From Frankiales bacterium (GTDB lineage Bacteria > Actinomycetota > Actinomycetes > Mycobacteriales > SCTD01): DNA of 64,000 nt. The stretch spans positions 94,332-158,331 of the forward strand of contig JAOPVP010000076.1 in assembly GCA_025966135.1 (NCBI GenBank), given 5' to 3'. The stretch's first letter is position 1, and each line of letters begins with the position of its first letter. Below the pieces are notes generated by a model. That model saw only the letters and a list, made by a program, of their open reading frames with translations. It was not told the origin of the DNA and made no database searches. A program made the position numbers and the translations under genes. This document shows positions 42,902 to 52,800 of this stretch, in pieces.

Positions 42902-43622
42902 GAGCGTCGACGTGCGGTTCGGCGGGGTTCAGGCCCTTGCGGACGTGAGCCTGTGCGTGGACAGCGGCAGCCTGGTCGGTCTCATCGGTCCCAACGGGGC
43001 CGGAAAGACGACGCTGTTCAACGTCATCACAGGGCTGGAGATGCCGGCACGGGGCCGGGTGGTCCTCGACGGCCGGGACGTCACCCGTCTCCCTCCGCAC
43101 CGCCGGGCCCGGCTCGGGCTCGGCCGTACGTTTCAGCGGATCGAGGTGTTCTCGTCCCTCAGCGTCCGGGACAACGTGCTGGCCGCCGCAGAGGCCCGCC
43201 GCAGCTGGGGTCACGACGAACCTGATCCCGCCCGCACCGCGACCGACGTGCTCGAGCGCGTCGGCCTGGCCGACTTGGCCGGTGAGCGCGTGGACGGCCT
43301 GTCCACCGGCTTGCTGCGCCTGGTGGAGGTGGCCCGTGCCCTCGCGTCGCGCCCGTCCTTGCTCCTGCTCGACGAGCCCGGCTCGGGCCTGGACGGCACC
43401 GAGTCGGAGGCGCTCGGCACCTTGCTCCTCGACCTGGTCTCCGACGGCGTGGCGATCCTGCTCGTCGAGCACGACGTCGAGCTGGTGATGCGGGTGTGCC
43501 AGCAGCTGCACGTCCTCGACTTCGGTCGGGTCATCGCCTCGGGCACACCGAGCCAGGTGCGGCAGAACGCGGCCGTCCAAGCTGCCTATCTCGGAGCTGA
43601 CGCCGGGGTGGTGCACGCATGA
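42888..43622 (+). CDS. ABC transporter ATPase, LivG type
   Basis: 244 residues from ATG 42888 with GGCGGAGG upstream. Walker A GPNGAGKTT near residue 34, Q-loop in GRTFQRIEVF near 80, signature LSTGLLRLVEVARAL near 138 (LSTG instead of LSGG), Walker B LLLLDEPGSGLDG near 160 and H-loop VEHDVELVM near 190. It powers the fused permease. The stop overlaps the start of the LivF-type gene. The shorter C-terminus and the LSTG variant are mild departures from typical LivG. Confidence 0.9.
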   Translation: MLQVESVDVRFGGVQALADVSLCVDSGSLVGLIGPNGAGKTTLFNVITGLEMPARGRVVLDGRDVTRLPPHRRARLGLGRTFQRIEVFSSLSVRDNVLAAAEARRSWGHDEPDPARTATDVLERVGLADLAGERVDGLSTGLLRLVEVARALASRPSLLLLDEPGSGLDGTESEALGTLLLDLVSDGVAILLVEHDVELVMRVCQQLHVLDFGRVIASGTPSQVRQNAAVQAAYLGADAGVVHA

Positions 43623-44329
43623 CCATCGACGCGCTCGAGCTCATCGACCTGCGGGCCGGCTACGGGTCGATCGAAGTTCTGCACGGGGTCAGCCTGAGGG
43701 TGCCGCCGGCGACCGTGGTCGCCCTGCTCGGCCCCAACGGCGCAGGGAAGTCGACGCTGCTCAAGGTGGCTAGTGGGACGGTCAAGCCGACCGCCGGTTG
43801 CCTGCACGTCGGTGGGGTCCACGTCAACGGCGCCGCTGCCTCCGACCTCGCCCACGCAGGTGTCTGCCGCATCCCAGAGGGGCGTGGCATCTTCCCCAAC
43901 CTCACCGTCGCCGAGAACCTCCAGATGTGGACCGGCGTGGGAAGGCTGCGGGCCGGCGAGGTCGCCGAGCGCACCTTCACCCGTTTTCCGCGTCTCGGCG
44001 AGCGCCGCAAACAGCTCGCCGGCACCCTCTCCGGGGGCGAGCAGCAGATGCTCGCCATGTCACGCGCGCTGCTGGTCGACCCGGCAGTGCTGCTCCTCGA
44101 CGAGATCTCGATGGGCCTGGCACCCCTGGTGGTCGCGGATCTTTACGAGCTGGTCCACAGTGTTGCCGCAGAGGGCATCGCCATCCTGGTGGTCGAGCAG
44201 TTCGCCCGCACTGCGCTGGCGGTTGCCGACCACGCCGCGATCCTCATCCAGGGACGCATCACCCGCGCCGGCACACCCGCCGAGGTGGAGGAGCACCTGT
44301 CAGAGGCCTACCTCGGAGGTGCCGCGTGA
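43619..44329 (+). CDS. ABC transporter ATPase, LivF type
   Basis: 236 residues. Walker A GPNGAGKST near residue 39, CRIPEGRGIFPNLTVAENL near 81 (LivF hallmark), signature LSGGEQQMLAMSRAL near 138, Walker B LLLDEISMGLAP near 158 and the switch region VVEQFARTAL near 190 in which glutamine replaces the usual histidine, as is common in LivF. It pairs with the LivG-type ATPase. It overlaps both neighbours by 4 bp, showing tight co-translation. Confidence 0.92.
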   Translation: MTIDALELIDLRAGYGSIEVLHGVSLRVPPATVVALLGPNGAGKSTLLKVASGTVKPTAGCLHVGGVHVNGAAASDLAHAGVCRIPEGRGIFPNLTVAENLQMWTGVGRLRAGEVAERTFTRFPRLGERRKQLAGTLSGGEQQMLAMSRALLVDPAVLLLDEISMGLAPLVVADLYELVHSVAAEGIAILVVEQFARTALAVADHAAILIQGRITRAGTPAEVEEHLSEAYLGGAA

Positions 44330-45618
44330 GACGTCGCCTGGCACTGCTCAGCGGAGCGGCGCTCGTCATCGGGTCCGCGGTCCTCAACAGCTCCTCGCAG
44401 CCAGCGCACGCCGGGGACGCACCGGGCTCGGGCTTCTTCGGCTACAGCCTGACCGCGCAGGCCTCGGGGCTGCAGATGACCGAGGACGAACCGAGCGCCA
44501 ACTCTCACCCCGAGGCAGAGACCGAGCTGCCGCACAGCCAGGTCAGCCTCACCAGCGGCCCGGTCGGCTACGCGCTCTCGAGTGCCGCGTGGCCCGGAGC
44601 ACTGGTGGGCAACGCGGGCTCCCTGATCCTGCTCGTCAACCCGAGCGCGCCTTCACAGGTCCAGCTGCTCAACGACCCGGTGCGGGCCGAGGCGCGGTCC
44701 GGCGGCTCGCGCAGCCAGGTGACCAACGACTCGGTCCCGGGGGTCGCCATGAGCGCCGCGGTCCTGCCGGGCAGGGTCAGCGCCGCGAGCCGGCTCGACG
44801 GCGGGCAGGCTGGGAAGACGGTGGGCTTCGGGACCACGACCAGCAACAGCACTGCCGTCCTCACCGCATCGACCGCGACCACGACCGCAGACAGCACCGT
44901 CAAGGACATCTCGTTCGCGAGCGGGGTCGTCACGGTCGACTCGGTGGTCTCACACGCCACGGGCACCAGCAACGGCACGGTCGCGTCCGGCTCCGGGCAC
45001 ACGACCGTCACCGGGCTACGGATCGCCAACGTACCGGTCAGCATTGACGACAAGGGCGTGACAGTCGCGAGCAACCACACACCCGTGGACCCCGTCGCCG
45101 TCGAGACCGTCAACACGGCGCTCAGTTCGATGAGAATGCACATCACGTTCAGCAAGCCCAGCTCGGCTCGCAGCGGCGGCAGCTTCAGCTACGACGCCGG
45201 CTCACTCATCGTCAACTGGGCGCCACCCGCGGGCAGCAACGTCTTCACCGCCGCTCTAGGCGGTGCCCGCGTCGTTGCAGCGGCGACCAAGAGCGACCTG
45301 TACGGCGGGACTGCGCCGCCTCCGCCGCCGGTGAACCCGACCGTTGCCCTGGGTTCCGGCAGCAGCAGCGGCGGTCCAGCACTGACGGTTCCGCAAGTCC
45401 CAGGGAACCAAGCCGGCAACCCGCCGGTGGTCGCTGCGCCGGCCCCGGTCACGCAGTCGCTGTTCGAACCCCTGGCCTCCGGCAGCACCGCGCCGGCGCT
45501 CTCAGTCGCCCTGGCGGTGCTCGGCTCGCTGCTTCTGCTGGTCGGCCTGTGGCGGGTCCCTGACCATGTGCTCGTCGGTCCTGCCGCCGCCCGCTGTCCC
45601 CTCGAGGAGATCCTGTGA
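44326..45618 (+). CDS. Secreted membrane-anchored protein of the transporter operon
   Basis: 430 residues from GTG overlapping the LivF stop (GTGA). Signal peptide (about 1-29, ending PAHA), a Ser/Thr/Gly/Val-rich beta-type ectodomain (about 30-355) with many TTT/TST runs, a proline stretch PPPPPVNP near 330, and a C-terminal hydrophobic helix (about 388-412) followed by a short tail. No enzyme motif is seen and I do not recognise a family. Because it is locked into the ABC operon it may present or bind the substrate at the cell surface, or help the lipoprotein; that is inference. Confidence 0.75.
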   Translation: MRRRLALLSGAALVIGSAVLNSSSQPAHAGDAPGSGFFGYSLTAQASGLQMTEDEPSANSHPEAETELPHSQVSLTSGPVGYALSSAAWPGALVGNAGSLILLVNPSAPSQVQLLNDPVRAEARSGGSRSQVTNDSVPGVAMSAAVLPGRVSAASRLDGGQAGKTVGFGTTTSNSTAVLTASTATTTADSTVKDISFASGVVTVDSVVSHATGTSNGTVASGSGHTTVTGLRIANVPVSIDDKGVTVASNHTPVDPVAVETVNTALSSMRMHITFSKPSSARSGGSFSYDAGSLIVNWAPPAGSNVFTAALGGARVVAAATKSDLYGGTAPPPPPVNPTVALGSGSSSGGPALTVPQVPGNQAGNPPVVAAPAPVTQSLFEPLASGSTAPALSVALAVLGSLLLLVGLWRVPDHVLVGPAAARCPLEEIL

Positions 45619-46055
45619 TGACGTTGACAACCGGCGAGCGGGAGCTCACCGCGCCGATGGTCGACCGCTACCTGAAGCTGTCACGCCGTGCCGCCGGGAT
45701 CCGCGGTCGGCGGCGTGCCGGCGACCACTCCCGGTTGCTGGTCCTTGCCGGAGGGACCGCGGTCGCTGTCGGTCTCCTCCTCGTCGTGCTCGGGTACCTC
45801 GGGGCCTCGCACACCATCTACGTCTTCGAGCAGATCCCGTATCTCATCTCGGGCGGCCTCCTCGGGGGCTGCCTGGTGGTGTCCGGCGGGTTCTGCTACT
45901 TCGCGTTCTGGCTCACCCGGGTGCACGCCGAAGTCGCCGCGAGCCGCGCCAACGGCGAGCGGGCCGCCGCCAGCCTCGAACGTGTCGAACAGCTCCTTGC
46001 GGCGTTGCTCGAAGCGCAGACCATCCCCCCGAACAAGAGCAGGAAGGCGTCATGA
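45615..46055 (+). CDS. Small membrane protein with two helices and coiled-coil tail
   Basis: 146 residues; GTG 45615 or ATG 45618, both overlapping the upstream stop. A soluble start with LTAPMVDRYLKLSRRAAG, two membrane helices (about 42-64 and 76-100) and a C-terminal helix with ASLERVEQLLAALLEAQ that could form a coiled coil. No family is recognised. It overlaps the aldolase gene by 4 bp, so it is part of the same operon and is probably a partner of the transporter or the secreted protein. Confidence 0.7.
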   Translation: MMTLTTGERELTAPMVDRYLKLSRRAAGIRGRRRAGDHSRLLVLAGGTAVAVGLLLVVLGYLGASHTIYVFEQIPYLISGGLLGGCLVVSGGFCYFAFWLTRVHAEVAASRANGERAAASLERVEQLLAALLEAQTIPPNKSRKAS

Positions 46056-46843
46056 CGACGAGCCTCGAACGTTCCGACGAGGTGGTCCGTGACGGCGGAC
46101 TGGCCACCTGGGCCCCGAGCATCACGCCACCGATCGGTGTCGACCTGGCCGGTCGGCAGGAGCTGGCCTGCTCGTTCCGGCTCCTGGCGGCCACCGGGTT
46201 CAGCGAGAACATCGCCGGCCACATCACCTGGGCGCCAAGCGATGACGGCAGCATGTGGGTCAACCCATGGGGTCTGTGGTGGGACGAGGTGAAGGCCTCG
46301 GACCTCTGCCGGGTCGACGCCGACGGGCACGTCATCGAGGGGGTCTGGGACGTCACGCCCGCCATCCACATCCACACCGAGCTGCACCGACGCCGCCCGG
46401 ACGCACGGGTCGTCGTGCACAACCACCCCTACCACGTGTCCGTCCTCGCGGCGGCCGGCGTGCTGCCCGAGATCGTGCACCAGACCGGGAGCATGTTCGA
46501 CGGTGACCTGAAGTTCGTGCACGAGTACTCCGGCGAGGTCGACAGTGCCGAGCTCGCGATCGCGCTGGCGGAGCAGATCGGGGACTCCAGCACCGTCATC
46601 CTGGCCAGCCACGGCGTGATCGTGACGGGCCCCACGATCCGCGAGGCCACGTACCGTGCAGCCAGCATCGACCGCGTCTGCAGGCTTGCTTACGACCTTC
46701 TTGTGATGGGCCGGGAGCCGCTGCCGATCGCGGCAGGAATCCGCGTCGGCATGAAGAAGTCGTTGCTCGAGCGCGGCACTGATGTGTTCTGGGCCGGGGC
46801 GGTACGCAAGCTGCTCCGCACCGACCCCGACGTCCTGCTCTAG
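46052..46843 (+). CDS. Class II aldolase/adducin family protein
   Basis: 263 residues. ELACSFRLLAATGFSENIAGHI near residue 32 is the N-terminal signature, and the zinc histidines appear in HIHTELHRRRPD near 108 and VVHNHPYHVS near 125, with a third in LASHGVIVTG near 187. Enzymes of this group cleave or decarboxylate phosphorylated sugars or hydroxy acids with a divalent metal; many actinobacterial members are of unknown function. The ATG overlaps the upstream membrane protein stop, tying it to the transporter operon. Confidence 0.9.
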   Translation: MTTSLERSDEVVRDGGLATWAPSITPPIGVDLAGRQELACSFRLLAATGFSENIAGHITWAPSDDGSMWVNPWGLWWDEVKASDLCRVDADGHVIEGVWDVTPAIHIHTELHRRRPDARVVVHNHPYHVSVLAAAGVLPEIVHQTGSMFDGDLKFVHEYSGEVDSAELAIALAEQIGDSSTVILASHGVIVTGPTIREATYRAASIDRVCRLAYDLLVMGREPLPIAAGIRVGMKKSLLERGTDVFWAGAVRKLLRTDPDVLL

Positions 46844-46868
46844 AACCCCGACCCGGAGGAACACCCAG

Positions 46869-48140
46869 ATGGCCAGCCTGGACCAGCTCGTCAACGACGG
46901 CAGCAGCTTCACCACTGCCGTCAAGGGCAAGGTCACGATGCTGCCCGATCCGCCTCGCGCGAAGCGGCAGTACACCTTCATCTCGGTCGACGACCACATC
47001 GTCGAGCCGCCGCACACCTTCGAGGGGCGGATGCCGGCGAAGTACGTCGACCAGGCGCCGCACGTCATCGAGAAGGACGGCGCGCACCTGTGGGTCTACG
47101 ACGGGCAGGTGTTCCCCAACGTCGGCTTCAACGCCGTCGTTGGTCGTCCCGTCGACGAGTGGGGCTTCGACCCGACCCGCTTCGAGGACATGCGTCGCGG
47201 CTCGTGGGACATCCACCACCGGGTGAAGGACATGGACCTGTCGGGGGTCTACGCGTCGCTGAGCTTCCCGTCGTTCCTCCCGGGCTTCGGTGGTCAGCGC
47301 TTGCAGCTGTCGACGAAGGACCCCGAGCTGGCTCTCGCGGCGGTGCGGGCGTGGAACGCCTGGCACCTCGAGGAGTGGGCCGGCTCCTACCCGGACCGCA
47401 TCATCCCGTGCCAGATCCCGTACATGCTGGACCCGGAGGTCGGGGCGCAGGAGGTCTACCGGAACGCTGAGCGCGGGTTCAAGGCGATGACCTTCACCGA
47501 GGCGCCCCACATGCTCGGGCTGCCGTCGCTGCACAGCGGTCACTGGGACCCCATCATGCGGGCCTGCGCCGAGACGGGCACGGTCATCAACCTGCACATC
47601 GGTTCGTCGGGCACATCCCCGAGCACCTCGGACGACGCCCCGCCGGACGTGGTGGGGGTGCTCTTCTTCGCCTACGCGATGTACGCCGCGGTCGACTGGC
47701 TCTACTCGAAGATCCCGGTGCGCTTCCCGGACATCAAGATCGCCCTGTCCGAGGGCGGGATCGGCTGGGTGCCAGCGCTGCTCGACCGGCTCGACCACAT
47801 GAAGACCTACCACTCGATGTACGGCACGTGGGACGGCATCACCGACGTGATGCCGGCTGATGTCCTGAAGCGCAACTTCTGGTTCTGCGCCGTCGAGGAC
47901 CCGACGGCTTTCGCGCTGCGCGACCGGATCGGGGTGGACCACATCCTGCTCGAGGAGGACTACCCGCACTGCGACTCGTTGTGGCCGCGCACCCAGTCGG
48001 TGATCGCGGAGTCGCTGCGGGGCCTGCCGCCCGAGGACGTGCGCAAGGTGACGTGGGAGAACGCCTCGAAGCTCTACCGGCACCCGGTCCCGGAGTCGGT
48101 CATCGCCGACCCCGAGTCGTTCGGTGTCGGCCCGATCTAG
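46869..48140 (+). CDS. Amidohydrolase_2-family metal-dependent hydrolase/decarboxylase
   Basis: 423 residues from ATG with GGAGGAA upstream. The fold starts at FISVDDHIVEPPHTFE near residue 38 (D-x-H type metal site slightly altered to DDH), a further histidine is in NLHIGSSG near 243, the active-site region SEGGIGWVPALLDRLDH near 297 and the final aspartate in LLEEDYPHCDS near 360. This is the ACMSD-like group, which includes decarboxylases and hydrolases of aromatic or ring-cleavage acids. The neighbours (aldolase, CoA ligase, uptake system) suggest a role in breaking down an imported acid. Confidence 0.88.
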   Translation: MASLDQLVNDGSSFTTAVKGKVTMLPDPPRAKRQYTFISVDDHIVEPPHTFEGRMPAKYVDQAPHVIEKDGAHLWVYDGQVFPNVGFNAVVGRPVDEWGFDPTRFEDMRRGSWDIHHRVKDMDLSGVYASLSFPSFLPGFGGQRLQLSTKDPELALAAVRAWNAWHLEEWAGSYPDRIIPCQIPYMLDPEVGAQEVYRNAERGFKAMTFTEAPHMLGLPSLHSGHWDPIMRACAETGTVINLHIGSSGTSPSTSDDAPPDVVGVLFFAYAMYAAVDWLYSKIPVRFPDIKIALSEGGIGWVPALLDRLDHMKTYHSMYGTWDGITDVMPADVLKRNFWFCAVEDPTAFALRDRIGVDHILLEEDYPHCDSLWPRTQSVIAESLRGLPPEDVRKVTWENASKLYRHPVPESVIADPESFGVGPI

Positions 48141-49732
48141 AGCAGCCGCTCCTCAGCGATCGTGCGCAGTTGGCCCTTGGCGAGCTTGCCACCCGAGGAG
48201 CGGGGCAGGTCGTCGAGCACCAGCAGGTGCTCGGGCAGCAACTCCCGGCCAAGGCCCCGGGCGAGCAGGTGCGCGGACAGGTCGTCGAGAGTCAGCGTGC
48301 TGCCGTCGGTCAGCGTGACAACCGCGCAGACCCTCTCGCCGAACACCTCGTCGCGCACCGGCACCACTGCCACCTGGTCCACGGCGGGGTGGCTGTCGAC
48401 CTCGGTCTCGACCTGCAGCGCGCTGATGTTCTTACCGCCGCGGATGATGATGTCGGAGGTACGGCCGACGACCTGCACGTAGCCCTCGGCGTCGATCGTG
48501 ACGAGATCGCCCATGAGCATCGCGCCATCGGGGGCGTAGAGCTTGCTGTTGGCCTCAGGGTCGTCGTAGTAACCGGCGCACGCCAGCGGACCGTGGCCAC
48601 CCGGGATCCCGGGACCACCCGACGACGTGATGTCACGGCCGTCCTCGTCGTACAAGCGCAGGTGCATGTCGGGGAGAGCACGGCCGACCGTGGTGAGCCG
48701 CTTGTCGGGCGGGTCGTCGTACCGCGTCGCGGTGAACGCCCCGCTCTCGTTGGAGCCGAAGAACGACAGCACGACGGCGCCGGTGCGTTCCTCGAACTCG
48801 GCCGCGCGGTCCGGCGGGATCATCTCGCCACCGGTGAACATCACCCGCAGCGATGAGAGGTCGGCGGCCAGGCTGCGCGGCGCGTTGAGGAGCATCCGGA
48901 ACTGCGTGCTGACGCAGCAGAGGACCGTGACCTGCTCCTGCTCGATGAGGCGCACCACCTCGTCGACGTCGAAGGTCGGCTGCACCACCGCGGGGGCCTT
49001 GAGCACCGTCGGCGCGAAGTGCGAGGTCCACAGCCCGAACCCGAACGGCGCCGGGATGACGCTCATGAACGTCTCGTCGCCCTTGAGGTTGCCGCAGTCG
49101 ATCGCGTGCTGCACGAAGCGCAACCATCGGTTCTGGAACTGCGTCACCACCTTCGGCATGCCGGTGGTGCCGGAGGTGCTGTTGAGCAGGTACAGGTCGT
49201 TCGGTCCCAGCGGGGTCTGCGCCTCGCGAGCCGTGCGCCGGGTGAGGGGCTGGGCACGCGGGAGGCCGTCGTGCACGACGACGAGGCCGTCGAGCTCGAG
49301 GCCCTGTTCCTGCAGCTGGTTCACCAGAGCTTGGACGGGCGTGCCCTTTCGCTCCTCCATCGTGACGAGGAACGTCGCTCCGGTACGGCGGACCAGGTGG
49401 GCGATCTCGGCGATGCCGGCCCGCCACCCCAGGCCGGCGGCGACCACGCCGGCGCGCTCCGTGCCGAGCAGCGCCGCGTGGACGACCTCGCTGTCAGGGA
49501 GCAGCACGGCTGCGCGCTCGCCGGGTTGCGCACCGAGCTCGAGGAGAGCAGAGGCGAACGCGTCGGCCTCCCGGTCGTAGTCCGACCAGGTCGTGCGACG
49601 TTGGGACGTGATGTAGGCGAGCCCCTCGGGAGAGCTGGCGGCGTGACTGCGAACCAGGTGGCTCAGGGTGTCGGATCCCCACCACCCTGCGTCCGTGAAT
49701 TCCTTGACCAGCAGGGCATCTAGCAACGGCAT
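48137..49732 (-). CDS. AMP-dependent acyl/aryl-CoA ligase
   Basis: About 531 residues; ATG 49732 or 49738. ANL-superfamily motifs: P-loop LLNSTSGTTGMPKVV near residue 185, A5-like FFGSNESGAF near 320, A7-like YAPDGAMLMGDLVTID near 410, hinge region VVGRTSDIIIRGGKNIS near 430 and the C-terminal lysine motif SSGGKLAKGQLR near 518. It activates a carboxylic acid to its CoA thioester through an acyl-AMP. It resembles cyclohexanecarboxylate- and fatty-acid-CoA ligases, but the substrate is unknown. It is convergent with the amidohydrolase gene, overlapping by 4 bp. Confidence 0.9.
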   Translation of the reverse strand: MPLLDALLVKEFTDAGWWGSDTLSHLVRSHAASSPEGLAYITSQRRTTWSDYDREADAFASALLELGAQPGERAAVLLPDSEVVHAALLGTERAGVVAAGLGWRAGIAEIAHLVRRTGATFLVTMEERKGTPVQALVNQLQEQGLELDGLVVVHDGLPRAQPLTRRTAREAQTPLGPNDLYLLNSTSGTTGMPKVVTQFQNRWLRFVQHAIDCGNLKGDETFMSVIPAPFGFGLWTSHFAPTVLKAPAVVQPTFDVDEVVRLIEQEQVTVLCCVSTQFRMLLNAPRSLAADLSSLRVMFTGGEMIPPDRAAEFEERTGAVVLSFFGSNESGAFTATRYDDPPDKRLTTVGRALPDMHLRLYDEDGRDITSSGGPGIPGGHGPLACAGYYDDPEANSKLYAPDGAMLMGDLVTIDAEGYVQVVGRTSDIIIRGGKNISALQVETEVDSHPAVDQVAVVPVRDEVFGERVCAVVTLTDGSTLTLDDLSAHLLARGLGRELLPEHLLVLDDLPRSSGGKLAKGQLRTIAEERLL

Positions 49733-49882
49733 GCCCACACCTTAGGACGCACCACTGGCCAAGCACTACCCATCCTCACCCGGCTTCGGGCGGCTCCCGG
49801 CCCGGGTGAAGGCATGTCTCTCTGAGGGCCGTCCTTGACAGTCGCGCGTCCGACGACGTGGATACCGGTTGGGAGGGTTGCC

Positions 49883-52800
49883 ATGACGGCTACGCCAACG
49901 GCGAGCATCGCGATGCTGGGCACGTTCGGCGTGCGGCTCAGAGGCCTTGAGGTGCCGCGCGACGCGTGGCCGGCACGCCGGGCCGCCGAGCTCGTCCAGC
50001 TGCTCGCGCTCTCCGAGCACCAGCGGCTGCACCGCGACCAGGTGCTCGATGCGTTGTGGCCGCAGCTGTCGGCCGGTGCCGGTGCGGCGAACCTGCGCAA
50101 GGCCGCTCATCACGCACGGCAGCTGCTCGGTGAAGAATCGATAGTGTTGCGCGGCGGCCAGGTCGCGCTTCTGCCGGGCCAATGGGTAGCCACTGACGTG
50201 GCGGAGTTCGAGCAGGCCGCAGCCGAAGCCCTGCGCGGCGGTGACGAGGCCGCCTGCAGGGCGGCCGCCGACCGGTACACGGGGGATCTGCTCCCGGATG
50301 CCCGTTACGAGGACTGGGCGCAGGTCCATCGCGATGCCCTCCGCGGCACCTGGCTCGAGCTGCTGCGACATGGCCGGCAATGGTCCATGCTCGCGGAGGC
50401 CGACCCCACCAACGAGGACGCGGCCTGCAGGCTCATGGAGCTCGCCCTCGCGGCAGGCGACCGGCACAGCACGTTACGCACGTACGGCCGGCTGTGTCGT
50501 GCACTCGAGCAGGAGCTGGGCGTCCGACCGGGGGGTCGGGCCCGCGAGCTCTACGAAACCTGCGTCGCCGGCCTGACACCCGCCGATCCGGTGCACCTTC
50601 TGGGACGCGACGTCGAGCTGGCCCATGCGGAGGCCGCGTTGCGGGCCGCGGCGACGGGTTCCCGCACGGTCCTTCTCATGAGCGGCCCCGGCGGCATCGG
50701 CAAGACGGCCCTGTGCGGCGCACTGGGCCGCACGGCCGAGGCGCAGGGTTGGGTGGTCGTGTCTGTCCGTACGGCCGCGGACGACGGGCCGTTCGCACCG
50801 TTTGTGCAGGCCGTCGAAGAGCTGCTGAGCCGCGACCGCTTGTTGCTCGAGAAGCTGCCCATGACCAGCCGTGGCGTGCTCGGCGAACTCACCTCTATGG
50901 TGCCGTCGTCCAGTCCGCTGCCCGGCCCCGTCACCCGTCACCAGGTCATCGGCGCGCTGCGGCGGCTGCTGCTTGCGGCAGCGGGCTCGACCGGGGTCGT
51001 GCTGCTGGTCGACGACGTCCACTTGGCAGACGACGACGCCACTGAGGCGCTGGCTCACCTCGCGAGCACCGGCGCCCAGGGTCGGCTCCTCGTGGTGCTG
51101 GCGTTCCGGGCGGAGGCCGCGCGCCCGGCGCTGGTTGCCACGGCCGGGCGGTTGGAGCGGTCCGGCTGCGCGGTCGTGCTCGAGGTCGGCCCGCTGGCCA
51201 CAACCGACGCGAAGGCACTCATCGTTGAGGCGTCCGTCGCGCCGCCGACTGACGCGGTTGTCGCGTCCGTGGTCGCGCGCGCCGAGGGCAACCCCTTCTT
51301 TCTGCTCGAGCTCGTACGCGGCGCCACTGTCGGGGCGTTGCCGGCGTCGGTGCGCGAAGCCGTGACCTCCCGGCTCGTCGACGTCGACGAGGGGACCCGC
51401 TCGATGGTGCAGCGCCTGGCCGTTGCCGCCGATGCGCTCGACCCCGCCGGGGTGCTCGCCCTGACCGGGCTTCCTGAGCCGGAGGCGTTCGCGGTCCTCG
51501 ACGCGGCCCTCGCCGCCGGGGTGCTTGTCGTCAGCGGGACGTCGTACCGCTTCCGCCACGACCTGGTGCGACAGGCGCTCATGGAGCAGCTTCCGCCGCA
51601 CCGGCGGGTGGCGGTGCACCGCGACGCCGCCCGGCGGCTCGCCGAGGCCGGCGGCTCGCCGGAAGCGGTGGCCTCGCATTGGCTGGCCGGTGACCGGCCT
51701 GACGAGGCGGGGCCCTGGCTGCTGATGGCCGGCCGGCGCGCCATCGCCCTCGGGGCGTACGCCGACGGCTTGGCACGGCTCGACATCCTGCTTGCCCACG
51801 AGCCGAGCCACGCCGAGGCGCTCCAACTGCGCGCCCAGTGCCTCGAAGCCCGCGGCGACGAGCGGGCCCCAGCCGCGTACGCCGCCGCCGTATTGGCGCT
51901 GCCCGAGAACCGGCGCGACGACGTGCGCGCCATGCAGGCCCTCGCCTCAGTGCGCGCCGGCGACCCCGCGGGTGCTCTGGTGGCGCTCGAGGGGGTGCGC
52001 GCCACCACCCTTCCGGGGCGGCTGGCGCAGGCCTTGGCCATGTGCGGTGCCGCGGCGATGGGCCATGCCGACGCCGACGTCGGCGTGGCCATGGCGGCTG
52101 AGACCCGCGCTTTGGCGGTCGCTTCGGGTGACCCGTCAGCCATGGTCATCGCTTCCTGGGCGGAAGCCGCCGCCGCCCACGTGAAGGGTGAGCTGCCGCG
52201 CACGATGAGGGCCGGACTGCGGGAGACCTACGCTCTCCCCGACGTCGCGGTCACCGTCTTCGACGGTCAGCTCTGCGTCGCCGAGCGGCTGCTGTACGGC
52301 GGCCAGCCGTATCCGGAGGTGCTGGCCTTCACCGACGCGCTCGAGGCGGAGGCCGACCGGCTCGGCGCCGCGCGCGGCAAGGCGTTTGCGGTCACCTTCC
52401 GCGGTGAGGCGCTGCTGCTCACCGGTCAGCTCGACCGGGCACGGGCGGACCTCGAGCGGGGTGTGCTCCTGCACCGTGAGATCGGCGCCAACGGAGGAGA
52501 GGCGCTCGCCCTCGAGCGGCTGGCCGCGCACGCTCTCGCCGTCCGCGACCACGACCGTGCCAACGCCTTGCTCGACGAGGCGCTCGACGTGGCGCGCGAG
52601 TCGGGGTTGGGCTTCCACCTGTTCGACCGCATCTACGGCACCCGCATCACCGCCGCCCGTGACCCGCAGGCAGCGATGGTGGCCGTGGAGGAGGCCGAGG
52701 CCGCCGTCCACGGCGCGATGGAGACCTGTCCGGGATGCCGGATCAACCTCGCCGTGCCCGCTGCCCTCGCCGCTGCGGGCGTCGGCGCCGTCGATCGTGC

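Noticed and set aside
44326..45618. Secreted protein as a second substrate-binding protein
   Set aside because: No periplasmic-binding fold motifs are seen, and it ends in a membrane helix rather than starting with a lipobox.
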